Shown: positions 41,793-51,771 of the stretch, piece after piece | How the letters are laid out: each line of letters starts with the position of its first letter | Numbering within the stretch: position 1 is the first letter of the stretch | IMG/VR virus record: IMGVR_UViG_3300037089_000087 | Span: 1 to 59,649 of that record | Source: a virus | Reading direction: 5' to 3' (one strand) | DNA: 59,649 bases | Notes under the pieces: model-generated | The model's input: the letters and a program-made list of their open reading frames with translations, nothing else | Told to the model about the DNA's origin: nothing | The model's database searches: none | Translations under genes and position numbers: made by a program

Positions 41793-43214
41793 TTACCTCA
41801 CCCTTTGCGGTTGAGCCGTTGAAATCACTGACAATTCCTCAATCGATATATCCGAACCGTCAAGATTGGTTATTTCATAACTTGCGAATCTGTCCCTCAT
41901 GTTCTTCGGTGCCTTCACGCGGTATGCTTTCAGTCTGCCAATCACGTCTTCGATAGTGTAAAGGAAATCACCTTGAGATTCTTGAATGATTTTTACAGCT
42001 ACTTTACCGGATATTTTACCGCTCAAATATGCATCGACAATCCTTGATACGACCCGTTTATGCAGGTCTATCTGAGCAAAGCGAACTGTTCCGTGAATCT
42101 TTGAACCTGTATCTGTTGAGCCGTCCAGACGTACAAGACCAGAAGGTCCGACAGCGTAGTACTTCCCTCCGAGTTCCGCAATGCTGTCGAAGTTGTAGTT
42201 GTTATATTCCGTGACGGCGAAGTTGTCCGTGTTAAGAACTATCGTTATAAAGTTACTGCCAACTTGCTGTGTCAGATATGCCTCGAACCGTATTTTTGGC
42301 ATCGAAGCAGCAAGAGAATATAGAACATCTTCAGCAAGAGTAGCCTGCATCGTAAGTAACGGAAGAGTTCCAGCCATCTCCATGCCGAAAAGAATATCCA
42401 GCGTAGATGCCATTGAAATTCGTGGCAATACGCTTTTCATCGAGTAAACAAGACCGTTAATCTCTGTCGCACTCATTCCTATTTTCGGAAGCGTGGCAAC
42501 CAGAGTGAACTCTTGGCTCTCATGTATTGTTGCGGTCATCGTTATCTTCGGAAGTGAGCCAGTAAGAAGCAACGAGCGAGATACTATTGTCGCGGTAAAT
42601 TGTATTTTCGGAAGAGATGCGATGAGAGAATTTGTTGGGAATGGCTTGACAAATTTATACCAATGGTTATATCCGTCCACATCAACATAAAAATACAGCT
42701 CATCAATAAAGCAATCGGTTGGACCATTAAATAGACTTCCAGATACGGACGATATAAGAGCATACGGAGATACTTTTTGAAATACTTGGACTCTGTTGTT
42801 CCCATGGTCTACAACGTATAAAAAGTTTTCATCAACCGCAATTCCCATAGGGGAGCTAAATCCTGTTGTAGTACCGAAGCTCCCAAATTGGTCAACGTAG
42901 TTTCCAGACATGTCAAATAGCTGGACTCTATTGTTTCCTGTATCGGTTACGTAAACGAAATTTCCATCAGTCGTGACATCGTAAGGCGATATAAACTGAC
43001 CGTTTCCACTTCCATACGAACCAAAGGAAAACTGGAAGTTTCCATACCAGTCGAAGACATTGACTCTGTTGTTTCCAGAGTCAACGATATACACATAAGG
43101 AGAGAGCGTTCCACCTATATCGTTTTGCTCTATAAATGTACCATCCGATATAAGAACGGGAAACCCAGCGTTCAGCGTATTAATATCTTGTAATGGAGTT
43201 GATGAAAAGTCCAT
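41793..43214 (-). CDS. tail-type protein with NHL beta-propeller repeats and LPKI repeats
   Basis: The protein has 473 residues. Residues 35-155 contain NHL repeats (YIVDSGNNRVNVFD, YVTDTGNNRVQLFD, YVVDHGNNRVQVF), about half a propeller. Residues 190-330 hold six units of a LPKIxMTAT-type beta repeat (LPKIQFTATI, LPKITMTATI, LPKIGMSATE and three variants). NHL domains bind proteins, RNA or carbohydrates; in a virion a receptor or host-surface role is likely. The C-terminal 140 residues form a separate alpha/beta part. Confidence 0.65.
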   Translation of the reverse strand: MDFSSTPLQDINTLNAGFPVLISDGTFIEQNDIGGTLSPYVYIVDSGNNRVNVFDWYGNFQFSFGSYGSGNGQFISPYDVTTDGNFVYVTDTGNNRVQLFDMSGNYVDQFGSFGTTTGFSSPMGIAVDENFLYVVDHGNNRVQVFQKVSPYALISSVSGSLFNGPTDCFIDELYFYVDVDGYNHWYKFVKPFPTNSLIASLPKIQFTATIVSRSLLLTGSLPKITMTATIHESQEFTLVATLPKIGMSATEINGLVYSMKSVLPRISMASTLDILFGMEMAGTLPLLTMQATLAEDVLYSLAASMPKIRFEAYLTQQVGSNFITIVLNTDNFAVTEYNNYNFDSIAELGGKYYAVGPSGLVRLDGSTDTGSKIHGTVRFAQIDLHKRVVSRIVDAYLSGKISGKVAVKIIQESQGDFLYTIEDVIGRLKAYRVKAPKNMRDRFASYEITNLDGSDISIEELSVISTAQPQRVR

Positions 43215-43223
43215 TGTATCTCC

Positions 43224-44165
43224 CTACGCATCTAGTAGTGTACCGCCAGCAACGGTAATGGTAGTCCCAGCTACAGCCGTCTGGTCTACACCAAAATTGA
43301 GGTTGCCAACTATTGTCTGGTCTGACGTTGCAAGGTCAACGATAATCATTGATGCCGTGGGACCGATTGAACCAACAGCCGCCGTCCAAACTATGTTCGG
43401 AATGGCAATCTTGCCATAATTATGAACATCGTCTTCGGTTAATATTGGAACTCCAGATAGCAACCCCCACGTACTATACCCATTCCCGCTAGCAAGTTCA
43501 TCAGTAGTGGTGAATGTTACTACATTGGTACTCTCTACCGCATTTGTCAGGACATTGGCGGTTAAGACTATCTGCGTATCAGACACAGATAAAATTTGTG
43601 CGGTGATATTGTTTGCGCCAACCGCAAACCCTGAGAATGTAATGGAGTTTCCAGCAACAAATCCAGCGGCTACAAACGCTCCAGTATTCAGTGCAATCGT
43701 ATTCAGACCAGTAATGGTAATGGTATTGCCTGATGATGTAATCGATAATACATTCTTAAAGTTAATAAGTTTCTTATATGTTGCCGGATTAAAAATAAAT
43801 CCAGACCGTGTGAGCATACATTGAAGAATAGATGTTCCTATGGTGTCTGTTGCCTCTACGCCAGCCGTAAAGGTAGGGGCTACTCCAGTAGGAAGTACCA
43901 CATACAAGGTGACCGTGGAAATGCCTATAATAATGAACGGACCTTTATTCCCAGCGTTTCCAGAGTTCGTAAACACCCTATCGCCAATCGCTGCTCCAGC
44001 CGTGGCAAAGTTTGCGCTAGAGACAATGGTGCTACATGCTACTCCAGCAAGGGTTTGACTGTTGGCAAATGTCAAGCTCCCAGATGGAACCTGCCAGCGA
44101 AAGTTAATTTGCCCTAAGTTCTTCATATATTTGTAATAATTAGAGAGAGTCCCAGAGATAGGCAT
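43224..44165 (-). CDS. beta-rich virion protein (313 aa)
   Basis: The protein starts MPISGTLSNYYKYMKNLGQI and then is rich in Thr, Ala, Val and Gly with alternating hydrophobic strands (GNTITITGLNTIALNTG, AGTTITVAGGTLLDA). This is typical of phage tail or decoration proteins. GGAGGATATT precedes the start. No family recognised; assignment rests on composition and neighbours. Confidence 0.55.
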   Translation of the reverse strand: MPISGTLSNYYKYMKNLGQINFRWQVPSGSLTFANSQTLAGVACSTIVSSANFATAGAAIGDRVFTNSGNAGNKGPFIIIGISTVTLYVVLPTGVAPTFTAGVEATDTIGTSILQCMLTRSGFIFNPATYKKLINFKNVLSITSSGNTITITGLNTIALNTGAFVAAGFVAGNSITFSGFAVGANNITAQILSVSDTQIVLTANVLTNAVESTNVVTFTTTDELASGNGYSTWGLLSGVPILTEDDVHNYGKIAIPNIVWTAAVGSIGPTASMIIVDLATSDQTIVGNLNFGVDQTAVAGTTITVAGGTLLDA

Positions 44166-44174
44166 AATATCCTC

Positions 44175-45206
44175 CTAAAACGATATCGTATTGATGCACA
44201 TGCGGGTTGGATTATTGAATTTACCTTCACCAGCACCCTGACCGCCAAAGAACGAGTGCAGTGCGGGCGACAAATCATAGATAAGGACTTTATCATATAT
44301 GCTGTCAATAAAATAAGTAAAAAAATCTCCTACATATGTTGTCGATGATTCTGCAACGTAAATCTGGATGCTTGCTGTTGATGAGCCGTATGAGTTCGTT
44401 ACTGTCAGAGTGATTGTATAAAGACCTGCGTTCAAATAGGTAAATGTCGGAGATGAAGAAGATGATGTTTGACCGTCACTCGACACCCATGAATATCCCA
44501 CGCTAGAAGTCGATAGGGATGCGGAAAGCACCACCGACATAGATATAAGTCCGGCATAGACAGATGATGATATACCGACCGCTGGCTGGTTGTCTGCTGG
44601 CAATGCGTCTGAAGCAGCTACAATAATAGTAGCAGATGACGAAGATGAACGCCCAACCGCATCCGAAACAGTCAGAGTAATAACATGGACACCAGTAGTA
44701 AATGGCACATTGACTGGATTTTGGAGAGTGGCAAACGCAACGCCATTTTCAGACCATACCCAATCGATTGGGTTGTTGACAGAGGTATCGGTAAAAGATA
44801 CCAAAAGCGTTGATAGTCCAATCATCGGCGAAGCAGTAAAACTCGCCATTGGGGGAGCTAATGGAGTGCCAGAGGAAGCCTGCTGGACATCAACAGAAAT
44901 TGATTGCGATGTGTTTTGGCTACCAAGCTCGTTGATGGCGGTAAATTTTATTGTATAGTTTCCCGGTACAGAGTATGTATGAGATGGAGTTGCTATATTA
45001 GACGTTGTGGTATCATATATATCCCCAAAATCCCAAAACCACGCATTCGGTGCATTCGTTGATATATCGGTAAAGTTAATTTTTAACGGATTGCCGCCAT
45101 CAACAACATACGAAAAGTTGGCGACTGGGACTCCCGCTATTTGAGTACCCGGAGCATCGGATATTTGAGGAATTTGTATGCTTCCGTCTTTTTTCAAAAT
45201 GGGCAT
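44175..45206 (-). CDS. PKD-domain virion protein with a broken NHL repeat (343 aa)
   Basis: Three PKD-like beta domains follow each other: NAWFWDFGDIYDTTTSN with HTYSVPGNYTIKFTA, then VWSENGVAF with GVHVITLTVSDAVG, then SWVSSDGQTS with NAGLYTITLTVTNSYG. The last 50 residues (FIDSIYDKVLIYDLS, FFGGQGAGEGKFNNPTRM) are part of one NHL repeat that stops abruptly. PKD domains commonly bind glycans or other surface polymers. The truncated NHL unit may be a scar of recombination with the NHL gene two loci downstream. Confidence 0.65.
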   Translation of the reverse strand: MPILKKDGSIQIPQISDAPGTQIAGVPVANFSYVVDGGNPLKINFTDISTNAPNAWFWDFGDIYDTTTSNIATPSHTYSVPGNYTIKFTAINELGSQNTSQSISVDVQQASSGTPLAPPMASFTASPMIGLSTLLVSFTDTSVNNPIDWVWSENGVAFATLQNPVNVPFTTGVHVITLTVSDAVGRSSSSSATIIVAASDALPADNQPAVGISSSVYAGLISMSVVLSASLSTSSVGYSWVSSDGQTSSSSSPTFTYLNAGLYTITLTVTNSYGSSTASIQIYVAESSTTYVGDFFTYFIDSIYDKVLIYDLSPALHSFFGGQGAGEGKFNNPTRMCINTISF

Positions 45207-45221
45207 TCTTATCTCCAGAAA

Positions 45222-46499
45222 TTACGGGTATGTGCTTATAGTATCGCTTTCCGACAATACAGCCTTTGCGAACAACGGAGGTGTTGGATGAATAGTAGAC
45301 GTATAGAGAAGCGTTGACGAATCCGACCACCCGATAAAATTTCCACCCATGTCTGTTACTATTGACCAGCTTCGGAATTCAACTAACCCATTCGCATTGA
45401 CGGCAATAGATACCGCTAGTGTATTATCCCAATTTGTGATGCTAAGTTTTAACCCGCTTGGGTCGAAAATATTAAGATTTTGAGTTGTTGGTGGAGCTCC
45501 AGAAATATAATCTTGTTGCCATTGCGACACGTAATATTGCAATCCAGAACCGTTTGCTAATCCAAAAGTTGCTGGGTATGGGAAACATGGAGCACCAGTT
45601 GAGCCACCAGTAGGATAAACACCAATACCACCACTGGGAAATCCTATAATCCCCACCCCATTACCTAATGAGGAAATTTGCTCCACAGATTCTGCACTTG
45701 CGGCATTTGGCTGGAATACATGTAATCCACCAACAGTCGAGTATGGTACATTATGAGCTTCTATATTATACGTCTCTCCTTTCAATGTAAAGATTTGAGC
45801 ATACGTAAAATCTTCCCATGTAATAGGAGACCACGATGAAGTTGGCGGTTCTACAAGAATGGTTTGGATTGCCTTGAGTCCATTGTCTGTTCCCATGGTG
45901 ATAACATACTCGCCGGGTCCAGAATAAAAATGGACAACATTACTTCCCGTATCAGTAGAGCCATCTCCAAAATCCCACGCTGTAACTGTAGGAACGAAAT
46001 TTGACGTGTTGTTGCAGGATACAGCAAGTCCTGATTGGGCTACATAACAAGATGCCATTGGCGGTCCCAAGGTCGGCACAGTTATGATGTTAGATGTTAC
46101 CGATGTTTTACCAGCACCAGTTGCGGTAAGAGACACCACATATTGAGTTGCGTAAGTATGGTAGGGATATTGATGATTAGGATTTTGAGCGTTGGATGTA
46201 GCACTTCCGTCACCAAAATTCCACACATATGAAGAACAGTTCACCGACTGATTTTTGAATACAACCATGCCTGATGGAAATGCTGTATATGAAAATCCTG
46301 ATTCTGGGGTAATAACGATTGGTTTTGGTACATATAGAGGCGGTGGAGATATAAATGGCCCAACCAGAGTGTCTTGTCCTCCACCTTCGTAAGATAAAAC
46401 CCAACCATAAATAGGATTATTATTCGAGTCATATCCTATGACTTCCCAAGCAAGGATTGGATTAACGTTCACAGCGGTAACTGTATAGCTGATTCCCAT
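45222..46499 (-). CDS. PKD-domain virion protein (425 aa)
   Basis: Two clear PKD domains are present (SYVWNFGDGSATSNAQNPNH with YVVSLTATGAG, and VTAWDFGDGSTDTG with GEYVITMGTDNG). They are followed by a beta-rich C-terminal half of about 200 residues with no recognised family (WSPITWEDFTYAQIFTLKGE, STLLYTSTIHPTPPLF). Its start codon overlaps the upstream stop. With the neighbouring PKD and NHL proteins it probably forms the adsorption apparatus. Confidence 0.65.
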   Translation of the reverse strand: MGISYTVTAVNVNPILAWEVIGYDSNNNPIYGWVLSYEGGGQDTLVGPFISPPPLYVPKPIVITPESGFSYTAFPSGMVVFKNQSVNCSSYVWNFGDGSATSNAQNPNHQYPYHTYATQYVVSLTATGAGKTSVTSNIITVPTLGPPMASCYVAQSGLAVSCNNTSNFVPTVTAWDFGDGSTDTGSNVVHFYSGPGEYVITMGTDNGLKAIQTILVEPPTSSWSPITWEDFTYAQIFTLKGETYNIEAHNVPYSTVGGLHVFQPNAASAESVEQISSLGNGVGIIGFPSGGIGVYPTGGSTGAPCFPYPATFGLANGSGLQYYVSQWQQDYISGAPPTTQNLNIFDPSGLKLSITNWDNTLAVSIAVNANGLVEFRSWSIVTDMGGNFIGWSDSSTLLYTSTIHPTPPLFAKAVLSESDTISTYP

Positions 46500-48592
46500 T
46501 ACTCCTCCAACAAACAGAGCGTATTAATTCTCTGAACGTTTTTCATAATTCCACCACCGCTGTCGAATTTCGGTGTTTTAATATCTGCCGAGAGTCCACC
46601 GCCAGAATCGAATAAGAGCCATTTACGGTCTTGAGTAAACTCATAAACACCGTCTGATGCAGGCTCCCATGGATACACGCTATCATCGTACCATGCTTCT
46701 AAATTCTGCCATGTTTTATGTGTCTTGAGTCCTGTGATGTGATTCACGGTGACTGGGAAAACATCAAGGCCAACAAGGATATGTTTGGAACTTGCAGAGG
46801 TAAAAATTCTCGTAATATTAACCGAGCCAGCATCAATATTCACCCACGGCTTGTCCTGATAAAAACCTCCCGTGATGATTTGCTGACCGACCAAGGAACC
46901 AGTATACGGCTCACCAAGAACAGTTATCTGATTCTCATGATTCACAGATTGATATGGTTGCTTGACTTTATTAGTATCTAAATAGGTGATTGGATATTTT
47001 GAGCCGTTAACTGAAATCCAAAATGTTGTAACGCTATTAATTGTAGTCTGCCTTACCTGTGCATAGGTATGACCAGACAAAGAACGTAATGTTAAAATGT
47101 TTGGTAGTATCTGAGACGTATAATCAGTAAAAACTGTTTTTCTATATACACATATATCCCATCCCTGTTCGTGGTGTGCTTGGAGAATTCTATAATTTAC
47201 CGGCCTTACATACATCGTGCAACCGCCAACTTCAGGAGCCACAGCAGGAAGTACGGGTGCAATGGTGTCGTTGTAAAGTTTCAGTACTGGTAAAAATCCC
47301 GATTCCTCAATAAGCTTTCCGGCAACGTATAGACCAATGTTCCACGTGTCCATCTCGGTATCTTTTTGACATCGAACATAGGTCATCGAACCATCTTCTA
47401 GTATTGCATATGGCTTCTTGACATCATTTTGGATGGTCGAGAGTCCTGTATTTGTTGTTCTTTGAGTTCCGGAATCGAAGACCTTTCCGGATATATTATC
47501 TCCATCGAGGAAAAAACTTGTGTATCCAACATTGTCCGTGCCTCTATCCAGCTCGATGCCAACTTCCTTTGTATTGTTCTTGGTGTCATATGTTTCTATC
47601 TTCGCTGGCTCCAGCATGTTGTTGCCTAGCGGAAACTCGTAGCCTGCTGGTATACCGCCCTGCGGAACACCGCTTGGAGTATATACCCAATCTAGGCCAC
47701 GAATAATATCTTGTTTTAACCGCATGTCAGAATAAAAATTAGCCATGGTAAGACATGCAGATTTCAATGTTACAGCGGCATAGCTTCGTGGGTTTTGTGA
47801 GGTCTGAACGAATGGCTTGTAATAAATTCTTGTTACGACTGGCACGTTGTCGAACCACTCACCGCTCACATAAGCATTTAACACAAGAACGGTAAGAAAG
47901 CTACCCCACATCTGGACCGCCGTTACAATGCCGTCTTTTACATAACGGCTAATGAATGGCTTGTTTCCTTTATACTTATACGGCGCATAAATCAACGAGT
48001 CATCAAGCTGTAAAAAATTATAAGAATATATTGACAAATCTGGAAGCTGTACGGACTCTGTGATACCTTGCCACATTTCGTCTTCAATAGCATTGTTCAA
48101 AACAAATCTGTAATTCTTTGCTCCTAATTTCATTGTTGCAGGTATGCCATTTCCGCAATCTGGTACGAGAAGGCTACCAGCATCCGTTGATGGATAACCA
48201 TAAGAATTTGTTTCTGGGTCATTGTTACTTACCGTTCCTTCAAATCCGTATTGGCCATCGTCGAGAAGTGTCCAGCCTGCTGGTTTGTCACCCAGATTTT
48301 TTAACTTAATTTCAGTACCATCAAGAGTATAATATTTACGGGTCGTATAGTCTGTCGTGTCAACGCCCGGATTCGAGATTATAAGAAAAGCACCACCGAG
48401 ACCAGTTATGCTTATTAAATCCCATCCATGGTGAGTATTGATATAGACATACGCATCATCGAAGATATATCTTCGAGACCCCATGGGAGCACCGAACAAC
48501 ATCAGGTTCCGCTTCAGATTCCGTAGTTTAGACTTCGCCCATGAGAGATAATTTGTAGCGTTGTCTATATCTCCAAGAAGGCGTATAGCCAT
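46499..48592 (-). CDS. large virion protein, probable tail or fibre component (697 aa)
   Basis: No known domain is recognised. The protein is soluble and beta-rich with many aromatic residues (YVYINTHHGWDLISITGLGG, TFWISVNGSKYPITYLD). It lies in a run of tail-type genes and ends overlapping the PKD gene. The size and composition resemble phage fibre or baseplate-like proteins. The assignment is by context only. Confidence 0.5.
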   Translation of the reverse strand: MAIRLLGDIDNATNYLSWAKSKLRNLKRNLMLFGAPMGSRRYIFDDAYVYINTHHGWDLISITGLGGAFLIISNPGVDTTDYTTRKYYTLDGTEIKLKNLGDKPAGWTLLDDGQYGFEGTVSNNDPETNSYGYPSTDAGSLLVPDCGNGIPATMKLGAKNYRFVLNNAIEDEMWQGITESVQLPDLSIYSYNFLQLDDSLIYAPYKYKGNKPFISRYVKDGIVTAVQMWGSFLTVLVLNAYVSGEWFDNVPVVTRIYYKPFVQTSQNPRSYAAVTLKSACLTMANFYSDMRLKQDIIRGLDWVYTPSGVPQGGIPAGYEFPLGNNMLEPAKIETYDTKNNTKEVGIELDRGTDNVGYTSFFLDGDNISGKVFDSGTQRTTNTGLSTIQNDVKKPYAILEDGSMTYVRCQKDTEMDTWNIGLYVAGKLIEESGFLPVLKLYNDTIAPVLPAVAPEVGGCTMYVRPVNYRILQAHHEQGWDICVYRKTVFTDYTSQILPNILTLRSLSGHTYAQVRQTTINSVTTFWISVNGSKYPITYLDTNKVKQPYQSVNHENQITVLGEPYTGSLVGQQIITGGFYQDKPWVNIDAGSVNITRIFTSASSKHILVGLDVFPVTVNHITGLKTHKTWQNLEAWYDDSVYPWEPASDGVYEFTQDRKWLLFDSGGGLSADIKTPKFDSGGGIMKNVQRINTLCLLEE

Positions 48593-48593
48593 G

Positions 48594-49367
48594 TTATGAC
48601 TTCGGAATAGTTAAAACGCAGGTGTCAACGGTGGAAGTTACGCCAGATACCATGTTCAGACTTGACAGGGCAATCATGTCCGAGTTCGCGGTATTGATGG
48701 CGAAATCCAACCTCATGAAGCTTGTGCTCGTACTGTCATCGTCAAAACCGCTGGATAGATTGGCCTTGAAACGACCCCATCCGGCAAGACCAGCCTGAAG
48801 TCCCGTTCCCTGCCACGCACCAGCTTCTTTCGACAATGCGCCGACAGCCACACCGCCGAACTGGATACCTGTTCCACGGGCAGACGAAACAGTGGTAAGG
48901 CTCATTGTTCCACTTCCTGAAGTCGCGCTTGTATCGCCAACAAGAGCACCAGGAATATTCTCCACAACGACAATCTGGCTTACCCCATCGTCATACGCCG
49001 ATACCACAGAAGACGCGTTAATCTTGGCTGCAAGTGCTTTCGCAATAGTTGCAAGCGTGTCTGCAAGAACCGCCGTATAAGTGTATGGTGTGCTTCCATC
49101 GCCAGGCGTATACGCATATACCTTGCTGGTATATGGACCAGAACCGCCAATGATAAGAACATCCTTCTTGGCCGTAGATGCGGTGGGAGCGGAAGAGCCA
49201 GCACCACCCTGATAGGATATTCTACACAGAAGCAATGCGCCTGACGCACTATCACTATCAGTTGGTTGAGTACCTGAGTATACGTCTATGCAGCCGTCAC
49301 ACAAAGCCTTTTTGAGCGAACCACCACCCGCAAGATAATTTACTAAACCTGTACTAAGTCGTATCAT
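48594..49367 (-). CDS. virion protein of the RLSTGLxNxL-type family (257 aa)
   Basis: The N-terminus MIRLSTGLVNYLAGGGSLKK followed by CIDVYSGTQPTDSDSA is a motif I know from many uncharacterised tailed-phage structural proteins. The central segment (YTAVLADTLATIAKALAAKI) resembles an insert in the adaptor protein at 50713. The C-terminal part (TSFMRLDFAINTANSDMIAL) is beta-rich. GGAGGGCATTACC precedes the ATG. Its position among tail/head-completion genes suggests a tail or neck role. Confidence 0.6.
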   Translation of the reverse strand: MIRLSTGLVNYLAGGGSLKKALCDGCIDVYSGTQPTDSDSASGALLLCRISYQGGAGSSAPTASTAKKDVLIIGGSGPYTSKVYAYTPGDGSTPYTYTAVLADTLATIAKALAAKINASSVVSAYDDGVSQIVVVENIPGALVGDTSATSGSGTMSLTTVSSARGTGIQFGGVAVGALSKEAGAWQGTGLQAGLAGWGRFKANLSSGFDDDSTSTSFMRLDFAINTANSDMIALSSLNMVSGVTSTVDTCVLTIPKS

Positions 49368-49394
49368 GGTAATGCCCTCCTGAAATGTTTTAAA

Positions 49395-50354
49395 CTAATA
49401 ACGAACTGTTGCGACATAACGGTTAAGACCGTCTGTCCTCATAATGACACCTGTTCCGGTTCTTACACCGTTCAGGCTGATAGATGGTTCGTACTTCCTG
49501 TCTGTCAAGTTCTTGAACGCGCCTCCAACACCACCCAAACAAATACCCTTCGTTGATAAAAAGAATATCGGTTCATCCGGCATTCCGTTTGGACCAACCC
49601 TGTCTCCAGCGGCATAACGGTCTGTACGCGGTATGGCATCGTAGTCTGCCTTCTCTGTCGTTTTCATGTCAGCTTTTGGATTGGTTCCATTTAAGAACCA
49701 TATCTTTCCGTTAGCCATCCAGATTCCGTTCGTTACTGTTCTGAATAATGTAACGGTTCCATTCAAAGGCATAAAATTATGTATGAGGTCGAACTGTGAC
49801 GGCCTATGTCCATCGGAATAGAAAACCTTGTCTCCTCGTACTACCCAAAGCCTTCCGTGTCCGTAATCAATGAGATTTCCGGGCATAGGTCGTACTTTAT
49901 AAAAGTCTATCGGGTCGGTGTATGTATCGTAATACGCACCATCCTTGATGAATCCGATTGTCTCTTCATTCGTACACCATATCCGTCCGTCACCATCACA
50001 GAAGTTCATGGGCTTGCTCGCACTAAAACCAGTGGCAATGGTCGATGATGTCTCGTCCTTGTTCAATCTTTTCAATGAGCCGTTGTCCATATACAGGCAA
50101 ATTGTTCTTGTCTTGTTTGACCATATGCTGTTTTTGGTTGCACCCGATGCGACAAGCGTTTGTCCTGTTCGTAACGATAATTCTCCGTCCCTGCTAACAT
50201 CTAGGTTCATTGCTATCTGAAGATGTTGTGGACCAATGTTTACAGGAGAGTCCACATTATTGATGCCGAGGAAGTCTCTGAACTTTACAATCGGAGCGTC
50301 ATTCAGGTCTCTACGGTTGGCTGAAACAGCTTTTGGTTTTGATTGTTTCGGCAT
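49395..50354 (-). CDS. tail hub/DNA-stabilisation protein, P22 gp10-like
   Basis: The 319-residue protein has KFRDFLGINNVDSPVNIG, QIAMNLDVSRDGELSLRTGQ and repeated propeller-type strands (GRIWCTNEETIGFIKDG, GRLWVVRGDKVFYSDG, GKIWFLNG). The N-terminal pattern (LGINNxDSP, then NxDVSxxGxLxxRxG) is typical of phage tail proteins related to P22 gp10, a beta-propeller hub that closes the portal. The role fits the adjacent adaptor gene. Homology is inferred from motif memory, not from a search. Confidence 0.55.
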   Translation of the reverse strand: MPKQSKPKAVSANRRDLNDAPIVKFRDFLGINNVDSPVNIGPQHLQIAMNLDVSRDGELSLRTGQTLVASGATKNSIWSNKTRTICLYMDNGSLKRLNKDETSSTIATGFSASKPMNFCDGDGRIWCTNEETIGFIKDGAYYDTYTDPIDFYKVRPMPGNLIDYGHGRLWVVRGDKVFYSDGHRPSQFDLIHNFMPLNGTVTLFRTVTNGIWMANGKIWFLNGTNPKADMKTTEKADYDAIPRTDRYAAGDRVGPNGMPDEPIFFLSTKGICLGGVGGAFKNLTDRKYEPSISLNGVRTGTGVIMRTDGLNRYVATVRY

Positions 50355-50698
50355 TACCAGACTCCGTTACAAATCCATTCTTCGAGGCGGTGTAAGACAT
50401 CTTGCGATGTGTGTCCGTCAAATCGTGCTGCCACTTTTTTTGTTTCAATTCCATCGAGCAGTATCCAGTATTGCTCATGGATATGATAGGAAATATCCCC
50501 AGTAGGTAGCCGCATTCCTGCAATGAACCAACCTTCATGACATGAGCCGTCTTCGTGCTTCCACGAACGCCATGACATATGAGGATGTGATTTCATTAAG
50601 GCTATATACAGAAGTTGACGATGGTCATACAATTCAGCAAAAGTATGCGAGCCATCACTTACTTTGTCGGTGTCGCACTCCACAACTAACATTCCCAT
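50354..50698 (-). CDS. WDGH-domain protein
   Basis: ATG at 50698 gives 114 residues; an upstream TTG is less likely. The C-terminus KVAARFDGHTSQDVLHRLEEW matches the WDGH motif of a small phage/bacterial domain (W/F-DGHTS-x-DVL-x-RL). The first part has HTFAELYDHRQLLYIALM and WRSWKHEDGSCHEGWFIAG, also typical of this family. Function is unknown. Its stop overlaps the start of the hub gene. Confidence 0.75.
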   Translation of the reverse strand: MGMLVVECDTDKVSDGSHTFAELYDHRQLLYIALMKSHPHMSWRSWKHEDGSCHEGWFIAGMRLPTGDISYHIHEQYWILLDGIETKKVAARFDGHTSQDVLHRLEEWICNGVW

Positions 50699-50712
50699 GA
50701 TGCACAACCTTT

Positions 50713-51762
50713 CTATAGAAATCCTGCTGGTAGCATATTCATCGGTTGAACCGGATTCTGCCTGATTTTATAATTAATTCTCGTCTGCTCGATGATACGG
50801 GCAAATTCCTGCTCGAACTTTGTAGAACGAGCCGTTGATAAGGTCTCACGGTCATTTTTCAAGAATGCCTGACGCATCGCCCATGGTATAATACCCGTAG
50901 TATATTCATCAGGAATTTCAGGCGTTGCACTTGGATTCGAGAGAGTGAATCGATTATACGGATGACGCACTACATCAAGATAGACCGTATGATACTTTTT
51001 TGGTCTCGGTACCGTGGTGATTTTCTTGTTAATATAATCAGGGATGTACCGTACAGGACGACCCGGCTGCATATGAAACCAGCCCGGATACATATTGTCC
51101 ATGTCAATCTTCGTGATAGGGTCAATCGGCTTGTCTACATGCTCAGGATAAAATCTCGTTATCAGATACGTCTTTTGGTGAATAGGATAATGCGGTTGGC
51201 CAGGGAATAAGAAAATCTTACACATGCACGAACCGCCAGCCAGATTGGTAGAAACGAACGATAAATCTCCAGTCACCACGGCTGTAATGGCAAATCCATT
51301 TGGCGAGAACCCAGTATCCGATGGCGCGGTAATCGTTACAACGGCACCAGTCGCGCTTGCGCTATATGCTATGCCATACACGGTATACTGAAGCCATGAG
51401 GTCAGCACGGAGTTGACGTTACTTCCTGATGCGCTGTAGGCGTTGATGGCTGTGGCAAGGTCGGTTGCGGTCTGGGCGAGAGTCCCATTGAAAGGAACTG
51501 GAGCAGATATGATAGGAACGCCATCGACCAAGACAGAAGTAATCTGACCAGTGGTTCCTGTTATCGTGATGGTTCCATATGCATTGACTTCCGTAAAATC
51601 TTGGTCGGTCTTTAAGAGCTGAAGCTCTTTGTTGATTTCATCCTGACCATCGCTCAAATATTCAACGAGTTCCCAGTTCTGCCAGTTCTTCTGGGAGTCA
51701 GTGCCGAGTTCATCGTCCAGCCTCTTACGGAGAAGTTGCAAGAGATATTCTACTGTAGGCAT
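50713..51762 (-). CDS. head-tail adaptor protein with a beta insert (349 aa)
   Basis: The N-terminal helices (YLLQLLRKRLDDELGT, WELVEYLSDGQDEINKELQL) and C-terminal part (YTTGIIPWAMRQAFLKND, KFEQEFARIIEQTRINYK) fit the adaptor family that docks under the portal (gp4/DUF6682-like). Residues about 60-165 are an inserted beta domain (TITITGTTGQITSVLVDGVP, GAVVTITAPSDTGFSPNGF) similar to a part of the 48594 protein. The insert is unusual for an adaptor. AAGGAGATTGT precedes the ATG. Confidence 0.6.
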   Translation of the reverse strand: MPTVEYLLQLLRKRLDDELGTDSQKNWQNWELVEYLSDGQDEINKELQLLKTDQDFTEVNAYGTITITGTTGQITSVLVDGVPIISAPVPFNGTLAQTATDLATAINAYSASGSNVNSVLTSWLQYTVYGIAYSASATGAVVTITAPSDTGFSPNGFAITAVVTGDLSFVSTNLAGGSCMCKIFLFPGQPHYPIHQKTYLITRFYPEHVDKPIDPITKIDMDNMYPGWFHMQPGRPVRYIPDYINKKITTVPRPKKYHTVYLDVVRHPYNRFTLSNPSATPEIPDEYTTGIIPWAMRQAFLKNDRETLSTARSTKFEQEFARIIEQTRINYKIRQNPVQPMNMLPAGFL

Positions 51763-51771
51763 ACAATCTCC

